Source of the DNA: SYAC01 sp046048055
GTDB taxonomy: Bacteria; Planctomycetota; Phycisphaerae; Phycisphaerales; SM1A02
Length of the DNA: 59,365 bases
Direction: 5' to 3'
Assembly (NCBI GenBank): GCA_046048055.1
Contig: JBJOGW010000039.1
Location: forward strand, 1-59,365
Both the position numbers and the translations under genes were made by a program. Below are positions 24,104 to 32,401 of this stretch, piece after piece (the stretch's first letter is position 1; each line of letters opens with the position of its first letter). The notes below the pieces were generated by a model. The model had not been told where the DNA came from, ran no database searches, and worked only from the letters and a program-made list of their open reading frames with translations.

Positions 24104-24718
24104 TCACGGACCCTCGGTCCGGAGCCGCAGGCGGGCCTCCCCGGGCAGCAATTCCAGGTCCAGGATTCGAATCTGCCGGCCGTCGACCAGTGAGATGGGG
24201 CGGGACGTGACCAGTTCCGACAACGCCGCCTGGGGCTGGATCAGCGGCACCGGGAGTCTGCCGATGCCTCCGCCGCCCTTCGTGATGATGATGCCACCAT
24301 CCCTTGCCACGGGCGTGCCGCTCACCCATACCACGGCCGCGCCCCGCTGCACGCCGAGCAGCACGCGGCCATCCTGGATCAGGCACTGCACGGGGCCCGG
24401 GTCCGGGGCCTGTCGACTGGCCAGCCAGGCCGGAAGTCGGGTGCCAAGCCAGTCATTGATGTCCGACTCCCGGATGCGGATGGACCAATCGGGAGCGTCC
24501 GGACGCACGCGCGTGAAGGCCGCGGCGAGCCCCTGCTCGAGCGCCGCACCACGCTCCATCGCCGCCGCATCCGAGGCGGGCACCGGCCGCCACCACGCGG
24601 GTGCCGCCACCGCCAGCCATGCCACCACGGCCGCCAGCGGGATCAGCAGCAGGAGCGCCACCCCTGCGGCCCGGCGTGCCGAGCGCAGGACATGGCCCGT
24701 GGATGCATCCCGGCTCAT
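24104..24718 (-). CDS. Membrane-anchored hypothetical protein linked to ketosynthases
   Basis: 204 residues with one N-terminal transmembrane helix (about 19-38, VALLLLIPLAAVVAWLAVAA) and a periplasmic-type domain with an ESDINDWLG segment and a glycine-rich strand region. No named family is recognised; the shape resembles small anchored proteins encoded with lipid or polyketide assembly genes. It starts with ATG overlapping the stop of the ketosynthase gene by 4 nt (24715-24718), so it is translated with the ketosynthase pair and may handle or position their product. It is the last gene of that operon. Confidence 0.65.
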   Translation of the reverse strand: MSRDASTGHVLRSARRAAGVALLLLIPLAAVVAWLAVAAPAWWRPVPASDAAAMERGAALEQGLAAAFTRVRPDAPDWSIRIRESDINDWLGTRLPAWLASRQAPDPGPVQCLIQDGRVLLGVQRGAAVVWVSGTPVARDGGIIITKGGGGIGRLPVPLIQPQAALSELVTSRPISLVDGRQIRILDLELLPGEARLRLRTEGP

Positions 24719-26037
24719 GCGCGGAACCGAGTCACCACCAGCGTGTCGTTCTGGCCGCCGAAGCCGAAGTTGTTGCTCAGGCAGGTGTCGACCTCGGCGC
24801 GCCGCGCCTGGTTGGGCACGTAGTCGAGGTCAAGTTCTGGATCGGGGTTCTTCAGGTTCCGCGTTGGCGGCAGCATGCCGTCGCGGATGGCCAGCACGCA
24901 GGTGATGAACTCCACGGCCCCGGCCGAGGCGATCAGGTGACCCATCATGCTCTTGATCGAGCTCATGGGGATCTCGCGGGCCATCTCCCCAAAGACGCGC
25001 TTGACGGCCCTGGTTTCGATGGAGTCGTTCTCCTTGGTGCCAGTACCGTGGGCGCTGATGTACTGGATGGGCGGACGGCCCTTGCCATCGCGTGAGGTTG
25101 GATCGATGCCCGCCTGCCGCAGCGCCTCGAGCATGGCCACCGCGGCACCGCGGCCCTCGGGCTGGATGTCGGTGATTCGATAGGCGTCGCAGCTGCTCCC
25201 GTAGCCGGTGACCTCGGCCAAGGGCGTGGCGCCCCGGGCCATGGCGTGCTCGAGCGTCTCCAGGATCACCATCCCGCTGCCTTCGCCCATCACGAAGCCG
25301 CCGCGGTCCACGCTGAACGGACGGCTGGCCTCGGTGGGGTCGCCCTTGCGCTCGCTCAGCGCGGTCAGGCGATTGAAGCCGGTCACGCCCAGCGGATGGA
25401 TCATGGTGTGGGCACCGCCCCCGATCATCACGTCGGCATCGCCGCGACGCAGGATGCTGAACGCCTCGCCGATGGCCTGCGTGCTGGCCGCGCAGGCCGT
25501 GAGGCAGTTGTAGGCAGGGCCGCGGCAGTTGAACTCGCGGGCCAGATGCGCCAGCGGCATGTTCGGCTCCTGCTCGATCTCCTTCAGCCGCTGCATGGCG
25601 GCCAGGCCCCGGCCGGCCCACTTCACGCCGTCCACCCTGCCGGAGGCGCCGTCCCACGCGTGCAGCAGCGTGCCGACGTAGTTGTCGAAGTCCAGCACGC
25701 CCTCGCCCGCACCCAGGTAGATGCCCACGCGGCGCGGATCCTTGGGTGGCCTGGCGTCGAGGCCGCTCTGCCTCCACGCCTGCGAGCAGGCACCCAGCGC
25801 GAACTGGCTGTTCAGGCCGGCACTGGCGTGCACGGCGGGATCCTTGACGAAGCCGCGGAAGTCGAAGTCCTTCTTCACCTCGGCCGCGAAGGTGGTGGGA
25901 AAGGTGCGGGCATCGAAGCGCGTGGTGGGCTCCATGCCGCTCTCGGCGTTCAGCAGGCGCTTCCACACGCCATCGATGGAGTGCCCGAGGCCCGTGACCC
26001 AGCCGATGCCCGTGACCACCACGCGCGGCTCGCTCAT
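24715..26037 (-). CDS. Beta-ketoacyl-ACP synthase (FabF/KS-alpha type)
   Basis: 440 residues with the complete KAS II active site: Cys182 in ACAAST, His330 in AHGTGT, Lys362 in IKSM and His367 in GHLIASAG. It should elongate an acyl-ACP by decarboxylative condensation with malonyl-ACP. It follows a second ketosynthase whose catalytic histidines are lost, with a 4-nt ATGA overlap, so the two probably form a heterodimer like KS-alpha/CLF of type II polyketide systems. It is less typical of housekeeping FabF, whose neighbours are usually fabD, fabG and acpP (none here). The ATG at 26037 begins just before the VVVTGIGWVT strand. Confidence 0.9.
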   Translation of the reverse strand: MSEPRVVVTGIGWVTGLGHSIDGVWKRLLNAESGMEPTTRFDARTFPTTFAAEVKKDFDFRGFVKDPAVHASAGLNSQFALGACSQAWRQSGLDARPPKDPRRVGIYLGAGEGVLDFDNYVGTLLHAWDGASGRVDGVKWAGRGLAAMQRLKEIEQEPNMPLAHLAREFNCRGPAYNCLTACAASTQAIGEAFSILRRGDADVMIGGGAHTMIHPLGVTGFNRLTALSERKGDPTEASRPFSVDRGGFVMGEGSGMVILETLEHAMARGATPLAEVTGYGSSCDAYRITDIQPEGRGAAVAMLEALRQAGIDPTSRDGKGRPPIQYISAHGTGTKENDSIETRAVKRVFGEMAREIPMSSIKSMMGHLIASAGAVEFITCVLAIRDGMLPPTRNLKNPDPELDLDYVPNQARRAEVDTCLSNNFGFGGQNDTLVVTRFRA

Positions 26038-27371
26038 GCGATCCTCCGAAGGACGATGGCCGCATTCTGCCCGCCCAGGCTGGGCGTGCACACCAGGATC
26101 GACTTCACGTCGGCCTTGCGGGTCGGCACCGGCCCTGCGTCGACCCCCAGGCTGGCGTCACCGTTGACACGTGCGGGCAGCATGCCCTGCCGCAGGCATC
26201 GCACCGCCACGGCGGCGGCCACGGCCCCGAAGCCGGCACCGCAGTTGCCGATGAGCGGGGCGAGCGTGACCAGCGGCAGCGTGGCCGCACGGTCTCCGAA
26301 CACCCGTCGGATGGCCGCGGCCTCGGCAGCGTCCAGCGCGGCCGCGCCGCAGCCAAACGGAACCACCGCGTCGATCTCGGCTGGCGTCATGCCAGCGTCC
26401 TGCAGGCATGCGAGCATGGCGTCGGAGATGCCCTCGCCGTCGCGGCTTGGATCGGCACCCACGGTGTCCGGGCAGAAACTCTGGGTGGCCGCGAAGCCCG
26501 CCAGCTCGGCCAGGAGGGTTGCGCCGCGCGCCTGGGCGGTCTCGGCCGCTTCAAGCACCAGAATGCCACCGCCCTCGCCCGCCACGCCGCCGATGGCGTC
26601 ACGGGCGAAGGGCCGCACCACCTTGGCCGGATCGTCGCCGGCAACCGCCTTCGCGAGACGGCCCGCGAACTGCTGTCGCAGGATGGCCATCAGGTTCACC
26701 TTGCTCTCGGCGCCGCCGCTCAGACAGGCATCGGCCGCCCCACGCCCGATCACCCGCATGCTCTCGCCGATGGAGAGGAGCGCGCTGGCCTCGCCGCAGG
26801 TGATGGTGTTGCTGGGGCCCTGGCAGTCGTGGCAGATGGTCACGTGACAGGCCAGCATGTTGGGCAGGTACTTCAGCATCCACAGCGGCGTGAGGTTCTG
26901 CATGCCGGCGGCGCCCCACGCCGCGATGTCGAAGGCGCCCTCGGGTGTGCGGCTGGTGGCCAGGGCCGCGGTCAACTCGTTCTCCTCGGCCGCGATCAGG
27001 CCCGCACCGATGTGGCAGCCCATGCGGTCGGCCGGCACGGTCACCTTGCCGTCGGCCGGCTCGTGGGCCTTGGTCACCAGTCCGGCGTTCCGGACCGCCT
27101 CGTGCGCGGCGCCCACGGCCAGCTCGATGTCACGGCTCATCACCTTGGTGGCCTTGCGGTAGCTCTTGGGCACCACCTGCTTCACGTCGAAGCGATCCGG
27201 CGGCAACTGGGCCACGAACGGGCAGCTGAAGCCGGAGGCGTCGAAGATGGAACACGGTCCCACGCCGGATCGGCCCTCGCCCAGCGCCGCCCAGATGGCC
27301 TCGATACCGAGACCCGGTGCCGCAATCGGGCCGGTGCCGGTGATGACCACGCGTCGTTGCTGCCGCGGCAT
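26034..27371 (-). CDS. Ketosynthase-like chain-length-factor protein (catalytic His residues lost)
   Basis: 445 residues of ketosynthase fold. The nucleophile Cys192 (ITCGEAS) remains, but the HGTGT histidine is replaced (FGCGA, Phe339) and the GHLIAS histidine is Asn376 (GNCGAG), so condensation is unlikely. This resembles chain-length-factor subunits, which pair with an active KS. A CHDCQGPSNT segment before Cys192 is unusual. It is the first gene of the operon, with a TACATT element 10 nt before the ATG at 27371, and overlaps the active ketosynthase gene by 4 nt. Alternatively it could be a diverged FabF with a separate role. Confidence 0.85.
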   Translation of the reverse strand: MPRQQRRVVITGTGPIAAPGLGIEAIWAALGEGRSGVGPCSIFDASGFSCPFVAQLPPDRFDVKQVVPKSYRKATKVMSRDIELAVGAAHEAVRNAGLVTKAHEPADGKVTVPADRMGCHIGAGLIAAEENELTAALATSRTPEGAFDIAAWGAAGMQNLTPLWMLKYLPNMLACHVTICHDCQGPSNTITCGEASALLSIGESMRVIGRGAADACLSGGAESKVNLMAILRQQFAGRLAKAVAGDDPAKVVRPFARDAIGGVAGEGGGILVLEAAETAQARGATLLAELAGFAATQSFCPDTVGADPSRDGEGISDAMLACLQDAGMTPAEIDAVVPFGCGAAALDAAEAAAIRRVFGDRAATLPLVTLAPLIGNCGAGFGAVAAAVAVRCLRQGMLPARVNGDASLGVDAGPVPTRKADVKSILVCTPSLGGQNAAIVLRRIA

Positions 27372-27381
27372 GGGGTGGCGA

Positions 27382-27387
27382 AATGTA
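27382..27387 (-). promoter_or_regulatory. -10 element of the ketosynthase operon
   Basis: TACATT on the minus strand, 10 nt before the CLF-like ATG. It lies in the 49-bp gap after the DAHP synthase gene. Confidence 0.5.
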
Positions 27388-27420
27388 ACCGCATCCGCCC
27401 CACGTCGGCTTGCCAAGAGA

Positions 27421-28797
27421 TCAGCCACCCAGCCGCCGGGCGATCCGCATGGCCATCTCCAGCGCCTGCTCGTAGTTCAGGCGTGGATCCACGCGGCTTC
27501 GATAGGCGTGAAGCAGACCCTCGTCACCCAGACCGCGCGCTCCACCAGTGCACTCCGTGACATCCTCCCCGGTGAGTTCCAGGTGCACGCCCCCGAGCAC
27601 CGAGCCCTGCTCGCGATGGATCTCGAAGGCCTGCTCGACCTCCGCCAGGATGTGGTCGAACTTGCGGGTCTTGACGCGCTTGCCCACGTGCGGGCCGGAA
27701 CGGATCTCGACCAGGTCGGTGTTTCCGTGCATGGGATCGCAGACCCAGAGGCCACGGCGACCCGCCTGCCGCGCGGCGTGCAGCAGCGGAGGCAGTCCCC
27801 GCGCGATGCCGTGGGCACCGAATCGGTGGATGAGCACCACCTTGCCGGGCTCGCCGCGGGGATTGAGCGCCTCCAGCAACTGCAGCAGGCGGTCGGGCGT
27901 GGTCTCGGGACCCACCTTCACGCCGACGGGATTCTCGATGCCGCGGAAGAACTCCACGTGAGCCTGCCCCGGAATGGCCGTTCGATAGCCGATCCACGGG
28001 AGGTGCGTGGAGAGATCCCACCACCCGGAGCGGTGCGGCACCTGGCGGGTCTGCGCCGCTTCCCAGGGCAGCAGCAGCCCCTCGTGGCTGGTGAAGAAGT
28101 CCACGCGGCGCATCTCGTGCACCGGCGCACCAGCGAGCGTCTCCATGAAGCGCAGGCTCTGGCCGATCTCCCGGGTCATCCGCTGGTACTCGTCGCGCAG
28201 CGGGCTGTGCTGCACGAAGTCCAGATCCCAGTACTCGGGGTGGTGCAGATCCGCGAACCCGCTGTCCACCAGCGAGCGGATGAAGTTGAGCGTGATGGCG
28301 CTGCGCGCGTGTGCCTGCAACAGCCGCTGCGGCTGGGGGGCGCGGGCCTCGGCATCGAACTCCGGCCCGTTCACCAGGTCGCCCCGATAGGCAGGCAGCG
28401 TGCGTCCCTCCCGCGTCTCGGTGGGATCGCTCCGCGGCTTGGCGTACTGGCCGGCGAAGCGCCCCACGCGGATCACGGGCATGCCGCCTCCGTGGGTCAG
28501 GACCAGGCTCATCTGCAGCAGGATCTTCAGCTTGGCCGCGATGGCACCGCTTCCGCAGTCCTCGAAGGTCTCGGCGCAGTCACCGCCCATGAGCAGGAAC
28601 CGTTGACCCTGCTCGGCCTCGGCCAGTTGGCGACGGAGGGACTCCACCTCCCAGCTGGTGACCAGGGGCGGCAGGCCGGCCAGTTCCTCCAGCGCGCGGC
28701 CAAGCGCCGCCGCGTCGGGGTAGTCCGGTTGCTGCAAGGCCGGGAAGTTGCTCCAGTGCTGGGGCGACCAGTCGGCGTTGGATGTGACCTGGGTCAT
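27421..28797 (-). CDS. Class II (plant/actinobacterial type) DAHP synthase
   Basis: 458 residues. It condenses phosphoenolpyruvate with erythrose 4-phosphate to DAHP, opening the shikimate pathway. Type II hallmarks are FLLMGGDCAETF with the metal-binding Cys, RVGRFAGQYAKPRS, RGDLVNG, SHEGLLLPWE, KVGPETTP, WVCDPMHGNT and GGVHLELTGEDVTEC. The ATG at 28797 is set by the WSPQHW N-terminal segment; the frame continues open upstream into the tRNA gene, but that is chance. Only 17 nt separate the start from the tRNA-Leu 3' end. The window also carries a TrpG/PabA glutaminase using chorismate made by this pathway. Confidence 0.95.
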   Translation of the reverse strand: MTQVTSNADWSPQHWSNFPALQQPDYPDAAALGRALEELAGLPPLVTSWEVESLRRQLAEAEQGQRFLLMGGDCAETFEDCGSGAIAAKLKILLQMSLVLTHGGGMPVIRVGRFAGQYAKPRSDPTETREGRTLPAYRGDLVNGPEFDAEARAPQPQRLLQAHARSAITLNFIRSLVDSGFADLHHPEYWDLDFVQHSPLRDEYQRMTREIGQSLRFMETLAGAPVHEMRRVDFFTSHEGLLLPWEAAQTRQVPHRSGWWDLSTHLPWIGYRTAIPGQAHVEFFRGIENPVGVKVGPETTPDRLLQLLEALNPRGEPGKVVLIHRFGAHGIARGLPPLLHAARQAGRRGLWVCDPMHGNTDLVEIRSGPHVGKRVKTRKFDHILAEVEQAFEIHREQGSVLGGVHLELTGEDVTECTGGARGLGDEGLLHAYRSRVDPRLNYEQALEMAMRIARRLGG

Positions 28798-28814
28798 GCG
28801 GGCCTTGATGCGAG

Positions 28815-28898
28815 TGCGGGCGACAGGAGTTGAACCTGCACGGGGTTGAGCCCACTGGAACCTAAATCCAGCGCGTCTGCCAGTTCCGCCACGCCCGC
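28815..28898 (-). tRNA. tRNA-Leu(UAG)
   Basis: 84 nt on the minus strand. The acceptor stem GCGGGCG/CGCCCGC is perfect with discriminator A; the D-arm AACTGGCAGACG, the anticodon loop TTTAGGT within CTGGA/TCCAG (anticodon UAG, reads CUA), a long variable arm (TGGGCTCAACCCCGTG) as expected for a class II leucine tRNA, and a GGTTCAACTCC T-arm are all visible. The CCA end is not encoded. A TACGAT -10 element lies 17 nt upstream. The gene runs straight into the DAHP synthase message, so the tRNA is probably cut from a common precursor. Confidence 0.95.
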
Positions 28899-28915
28899 GT
28901 GGATCGATCGGGCAC

Positions 28916-28921
28916 ATCGTA
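28916..28921 (-). promoter_or_regulatory. -10 element of tRNA-Leu
   Basis: TACGAT on the minus strand, 17 nt before the mature tRNA 5' end. Confidence 0.45.
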
Positions 28922-28966
28922 GCACCGGACGGCGGGCCTCCCGCCATGGCGCGCGACGGATGCCGA

Positions 28967-28972
28967 TAGCAT
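28967..28972 (+). promoter_or_regulatory. -10 element of the ExbBD/vWA operon
   Basis: TAGCAT, about 52 nt before the GTG at 29025. It is the only plausible promoter before this six-gene operon. Confidence 0.4.
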
Positions 28973-29024
28973 CCGCCGGGCACGCGGGCGTCCGCCTGCA
29001 TGGACCCGGAGCGAGGCTTTCAGC

Positions 29025-29621
29025 GTGGCGAGCACCATGTCCCAGATCGTGATCCGCATCCTGCTCTTCGCGATCCTCTTTCCCACAGGCATGCACGCCA
29101 TCTTCGGCCACGAGGTCTTCTCTCCGGAGGACGCCCGTCGGATCGAGGCCATGGGCTCCGTGGCGGCGCCATTCGAGCGGCTTGTGGAGACCGCGGATCC
29201 CGTCTCGTGGGGCGCGGTTCGGCGGGCGAATCTGGAAGACGGGCCGACCTTTCGCGCGCTGAACCGCTACGCGCTGTGGCTCGAGGATGCGGGCGCCCCG
29301 CAACCGCTGCCGATGGCTTGGGCCATGGCCGTGGTGCAACTGGTGGGCGGCGCGGCCATGCTGCTGGGACTGCTCGGACGGCTCCTGGCGTTGCCGGTGG
29401 CCGCGGCCGGGGCCGTGCACCTCTGGTGCGGCACCTGGCCACAGGTGGAGGGCATGTGGCCCTGGCAGTGGATGCCCGACGACGCCGAGATGGTCACCGC
29501 GTGGCTGGCCGCCACGCTGCTGCCGCTGGTCGTGCTTCTTGCCGGCACCGGGCCCTTCTCGCTGGGCCAGCTGCTTGGCGGGTCCCGGAGCAAGCCGGCC
29601 AAGGGAGCCCAGGCGCCGTGA
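29025..29621 (+). CDS. DoxX-like multi-pass membrane protein, unknown function
   Basis: 198 residues with about four hydrophobic segments: an N-terminal helix (IVIRILLFAILFPTGMHAIFG), two in the middle (VVQLVGGAAMLLGLLGRLLALPVA) and one near the C-terminus (WLAATLLPLVVLLAG). The arrangement resembles small DoxX-like proteins, but no conserved active residues are recognised. I use the GTG at 29025, which has a weak GCGAGG site 8 nt upstream; the ATG at 29037 is an alternative. Its TGA overlaps the GTG of the vWA gene by 4 nt, so it belongs to the ExbBD operon and may be a membrane partner of that machine. Confidence 0.72.
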   Translation: MASTMSQIVIRILLFAILFPTGMHAIFGHEVFSPEDARRIEAMGSVAAPFERLVETADPVSWGAVRRANLEDGPTFRALNRYALWLEDAGAPQPLPMAWAMAVVQLVGGAAMLLGLLGRLLALPVAAAGAVHLWCGTWPQVEGMWPWQWMPDDAEMVTAWLAATLLPLVVLLAGTGPFSLGQLLGGSRSKPAKGAQAP

Positions 29622-30637
29622 GTCCGGATGCGGGCGATCGTCCGAGACAGGACCGGGCGGCCGCGGCGGTGATCCGCGCCCTCGGCGGCGATCCGGCCCA
29701 GCGGCACGTGCTTGCACCGCTGGTCTCGTGGCTGGCCTCGATCGGGGCCCATGTCGCCGCGGCAGCGCTCATCGTGGCCTTTGCCGCCACCGCGGTGCAG
29801 ATGGCGCGACGGGAGCCCGCCCCTCCGGCGATCGTGATCGACTTTCGGCAGCCGGCGTACGCGCCCACGGTCGCGCTGGGCGACTCGATCGATGACGCCC
29901 GGGCGGACGCGGCCCCCGAACCAGCGCCCCTGGCACCGTCGGCCCGCGACCAGTTGCGGGATGCGGCCCGGGCGGCGCTGGCATCGATCCGGGGTGCCAT
30001 GCGGCCGCTGAGCATGGAGGCCCACCGCGTGGGCCGTCTGGGCGGAGCGACGCGTCCGATCCAGGTCGACTTCGTGGGACTGCGGGCCAGCAACGCGCGG
30101 CGGATCGTCTACGTGGTCGACGCCAGCGGCAGCCTGGTGGGAAGTTTCCCGCAGGTCGTGGAGGAACTGCGGCGAAGCCTGATGAAGCTGGATCCGCGCC
30201 AGCAGTTCGGCGTGATCTTCTTCCAGCGGGGCGATGCGGTCACGGTGCCGCCCGGCGGCGCGCTGCAGCCCGCCACGCCGGAGAACCTGACCGAGGCGGT
30301 GCAGTGGATCGACGCCCGCATGATTCCCGCGGGTCGCAGCAATCCGCTCTCGGCCATGGAGGCGGCCATGCGCCTCAAGCCCGAGATCATCTTCCTGCTC
30401 TCGGCCGACATCACCGGCGCCGGCGAGTACGAGATCTCGGAGCGGCAGCTGCTGGAGTCGCTGGACCGGATCAATCCAACCGATCCCGACACCGGTCGAC
30501 GGGCGGCTCGCATCCAGTGCGTGCAGTTCCTGGATCCCGACCCCGCCGGCACGCTGCAGCGCATCGCCACGGAGCACGGCGGCGCCGACGGCTACCGCTA
30601 CCTTGGCCGGTCGGAACTGGGACTGGACCCGCGATGA
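29618..30637 (+). CDS. von Willebrand factor A domain membrane protein
   Basis: 339 residues. One transmembrane helix at about 36-60 is preceded by a short cytosolic tail. A proline-rich linker follows, then a vWA fold beginning ARRIVYVVDASGSLVG, with the MIDAS motif Asp168-x-Ser170-x-Ser172. vWA domains bind metal-dependent protein ligands. The GTG at 29618 overlaps the previous stop by 4 nt (GTGA), and its own stop overlaps the ExbB start. This layout places a vWA protein with ExbB/ExbD-type proton-channel proteins, so it may sense or apply force across the periplasm; the partner is not known. Confidence 0.85.
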   Translation: MSPDAGDRPRQDRAAAAVIRALGGDPAQRHVLAPLVSWLASIGAHVAAAALIVAFAATAVQMARREPAPPAIVIDFRQPAYAPTVALGDSIDDARADAAPEPAPLAPSARDQLRDAARAALASIRGAMRPLSMEAHRVGRLGGATRPIQVDFVGLRASNARRIVYVVDASGSLVGSFPQVVEELRRSLMKLDPRQQFGVIFFQRGDAVTVPPGGALQPATPENLTEAVQWIDARMIPAGRSNPLSAMEAAMRLKPEIIFLLSADITGAGEYEISERQLLESLDRINPTDPDTGRRAARIQCVQFLDPDPAGTLQRIATEHGGADGYRYLGRSELGLDPR

Positions 30638-31377
30638 AGGAGACCCGCATGACCCGATGGATTTCGCGACTTGCCCTGGCGACCGTGCTCGTGGCCCCCA
30701 CCCCCGCGATGGCCGGCCAGGGCTTTGGAAGCATCTTCTTCTACACCCTGGAGACCGCGGCCGACGGCGCGCAACGCATCGAGTGGGTGGGCAGCGGCAT
30801 GATCTGGTTGCTGGTGGCGCTGAGCATGGTGAACCTGGGCATGATCGGCACGCTCTGGATCCGCAACCGCCGGCCGCGGATCCTGCCGGAGCGATTTGCC
30901 CGTGAGGTGGAGGGCATGCTGGCGGATGGTCGCGATGCCGAGGCGCTGCGCCTGGTGCGCGCCGAGTCCAGCGACTACAGCCTGGTGCTCCGCTCGGCCC
31001 TGGAGCAGGCGCCATCGGGACGGGCGGCCATGCTGCGCTCGGCCGAACAGGCCGGCGAGGAGGCCGCGGTCCGCCGCTTCCGCAGGCTCGAGATGCTGAA
31101 CGTGCTCGGGCAGGTGAGCCCCATGCTGGGACTCTTCGGCACGGTGTACGGCATGATCGCCGCGTTCCAGACCATCGCCGGCGTGGGTGGCAACGCCGAC
31201 CCGGTGATGCTGGCCAGCGGCATCGGCACCGCGCTGGTCACCACCTTCTGGGGACTCCTCATCGCCATCCCGGCGTTGAGTGCCTATGCCGCCATCCGCA
31301 ACGGCGTCGACGCCTGCACGCTGGAGTGCGTGCGCCGCGTCGAGCGTGTGGTCGCCCAGTTCAAGCCCGCGCCGTGA
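30634..31377 (+). CDS. MotA/TolQ/ExbB proton-channel family protein
   Basis: 247 residues with a signal-peptide-like N-terminus, then three transmembrane helices in the ExbB pattern: about 53-73 (MIWLLVALSMVNLGMIGTLWI), and a paired helix set near the C-terminus (LGQVSPMLGLFGTVYGMIAAF and GIGTALVTTFWGLLIAIPALS). The conserved Thr/Pro-containing helices line the proton path in TolQ and ExbB. I start at ATG 30634, which overlaps the vWA stop (ATGA); an ATG at 30649 with an AAGGAG site is a strong alternative. With two ExbD partners downstream, it should form an energy-transducing motor. Confidence 0.88.
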   Translation: MKETRMTRWISRLALATVLVAPTPAMAGQGFGSIFFYTLETAADGAQRIEWVGSGMIWLLVALSMVNLGMIGTLWIRNRRPRILPERFAREVEGMLADGRDAEALRLVRAESSDYSLVLRSALEQAPSGRAAMLRSAEQAGEEAAVRRFRRLEMLNVLGQVSPMLGLFGTVYGMIAAFQTIAGVGGNADPVMLASGIGTALVTTFWGLLIAIPALSAYAAIRNGVDACTLECVRRVERVVAQFKPAP

Positions 31378-31841
31378 GGAGCGTCTTCGCACGAGGTCCG
31401 GCCCGGCCGCAGGCCGCCATGGCGCCGCTGATCGACATGGCGCTGCTGCTCATCGTGTTCTTCGTGCTGGTGAGCCAGCTCGGGGCCAGCGACCGGGTTC
31501 CCATGCGGCTGCCGCAGCCCACGCCCAGCGCCGCCATGCCCCCGGGACGCGAGTCACGCGGCGTGGTCAACGTGATGGTGCGGGATGGCCGCATCGACGG
31601 ATGGCGGTTCGCCGGACAGGACTTTGGCCCCGATGCCGATGGCCTGCAGGCCGTGGCCGAGGCCGTGGCCGCCGCGGTGCGCTCCCAGCCGACCATGGAG
31701 CTGCACCTTCGGGCCGATGCGGGGCTGCCCTACGCGGATGTGGCGCCGGCCATCGACGTGATCGGGCGCGCGGCGGTGCGGGCGGCAGGCGGCAAGCCGG
31801 TGCGTTTTCGCGTGGCGGTGCAGCCCGGAGGCGACGCGTGA
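31374..31841 (+). CDS. ExbD/TolR-family protein (first copy)
   Basis: 155 residues: a short cytosolic N-terminus, one transmembrane helix beginning MAPLIDMALLLIVFFVL with the essential proton-binding Asp21, and a periplasmic domain of about 115 residues. This is the ExbD/TolR pattern of a proton-driven stator. It starts with GTG overlapping the ExbB stop (GTGA) and ends in another GTGA overlap with a second ExbD. The two ExbD proteins are not close copies of each other, so they may form a mixed dimer. No TonB-like or Pal/TolA-like protein was recognised in the operon. Confidence 0.88.
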   Translation: MRSVFARGPARPQAAMAPLIDMALLLIVFFVLVSQLGASDRVPMRLPQPTPSAAMPPGRESRGVVNVMVRDGRIDGWRFAGQDFGPDADGLQAVAEAVAAAVRSQPTMELHLRADAGLPYADVAPAIDVIGRAAVRAAGGKPVRFRVAVQPGGDA

Positions 31842-32401
31842 ACGAGCAGGTCGTGCTGCAGGCGCTGGCCCGGTTGCGATGCGAGCCGGCATCGGAGGCC
31901 CACGCGACGGACGCGGGCCTTTCACCACCCCCGAGCGCGCTGGATGCTCCGCGCATGGCCACGCGCGGTCCTCGCGGCATCGGCGTGAACCTCACGCCGC
32001 TGATCGACGTGACCTTCCTGATCCTGGTCTTCTTCGTGTGCACGGCCCAGGTGCTGGAGCGCGAGACGCTGCTGCGGGCGGACCTGTCCGAACAGGCCGG
32101 CCCGGCGGTCGACGCGATGGATCTGGAGGAGCCTCCGTTGCGGATCGAGATCCGCGCCCCGTCCGGCCGCCGGGCGATCGTCATCGTGGCGCCCCTGCCC
32201 CAGCCCTCGGATGCCGATGACCTGACCAGCGTGCTCGCCTCGCGGCGATACGGGCCGGAGAACCCGGGCGGACTCTTCGCCGAGGACCAGCCCATCGAGC
32301 TGGCCCCCGCGGCCGACGTCTCGTGGGAGCGGGCGGTGGAGATCTTCAACGCGGTCACCCGGGCCGGTTACACGCGCGTCCGATTCGCGAGCCCGTCATG
32401 A
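31838..32401 (+). CDS. ExbD/TolR-family protein (second copy)
   Basis: 187 residues. About 46 residues precede the single transmembrane helix, which starts NLTPLIDVTFLILVFF with Asp57 in the proton-binding position; a periplasmic domain follows. The N-terminal extension is longer than in the first copy and includes a Cys (Cys15) not typical of ExbD. It starts with GTG overlapping the preceding stop (GTGA), and its own stop overlaps the ATG of the large repeat protein, keeping the operon's coupled layout. ExbD paralogue pairs usually form heterodimers that bind different periplasmic partners. Confidence 0.88.
   Translation: MNEQVVLQALARLRCEPASEAHATDAGLSPPPSALDAPRMATRGPRGIGVNLTPLIDVTFLILVFFVCTAQVLERETLLRADLSEQAGPAVDAMDLEEPPLRIEIRAPSGRRAIVIVAPLPQPSDADDLTSVLASRRYGPENPGGLFAEDQPIELAPAADVSWERAVEIFNAVTRAGYTRVRFASPS

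Noticed and set aside
28799..29001. N-terminal extension of the DAHP synthase through the tRNA gene
   Set aside because: The extension translates the tRNA and its promoter; the enzyme's own N-terminus starts at 28797.
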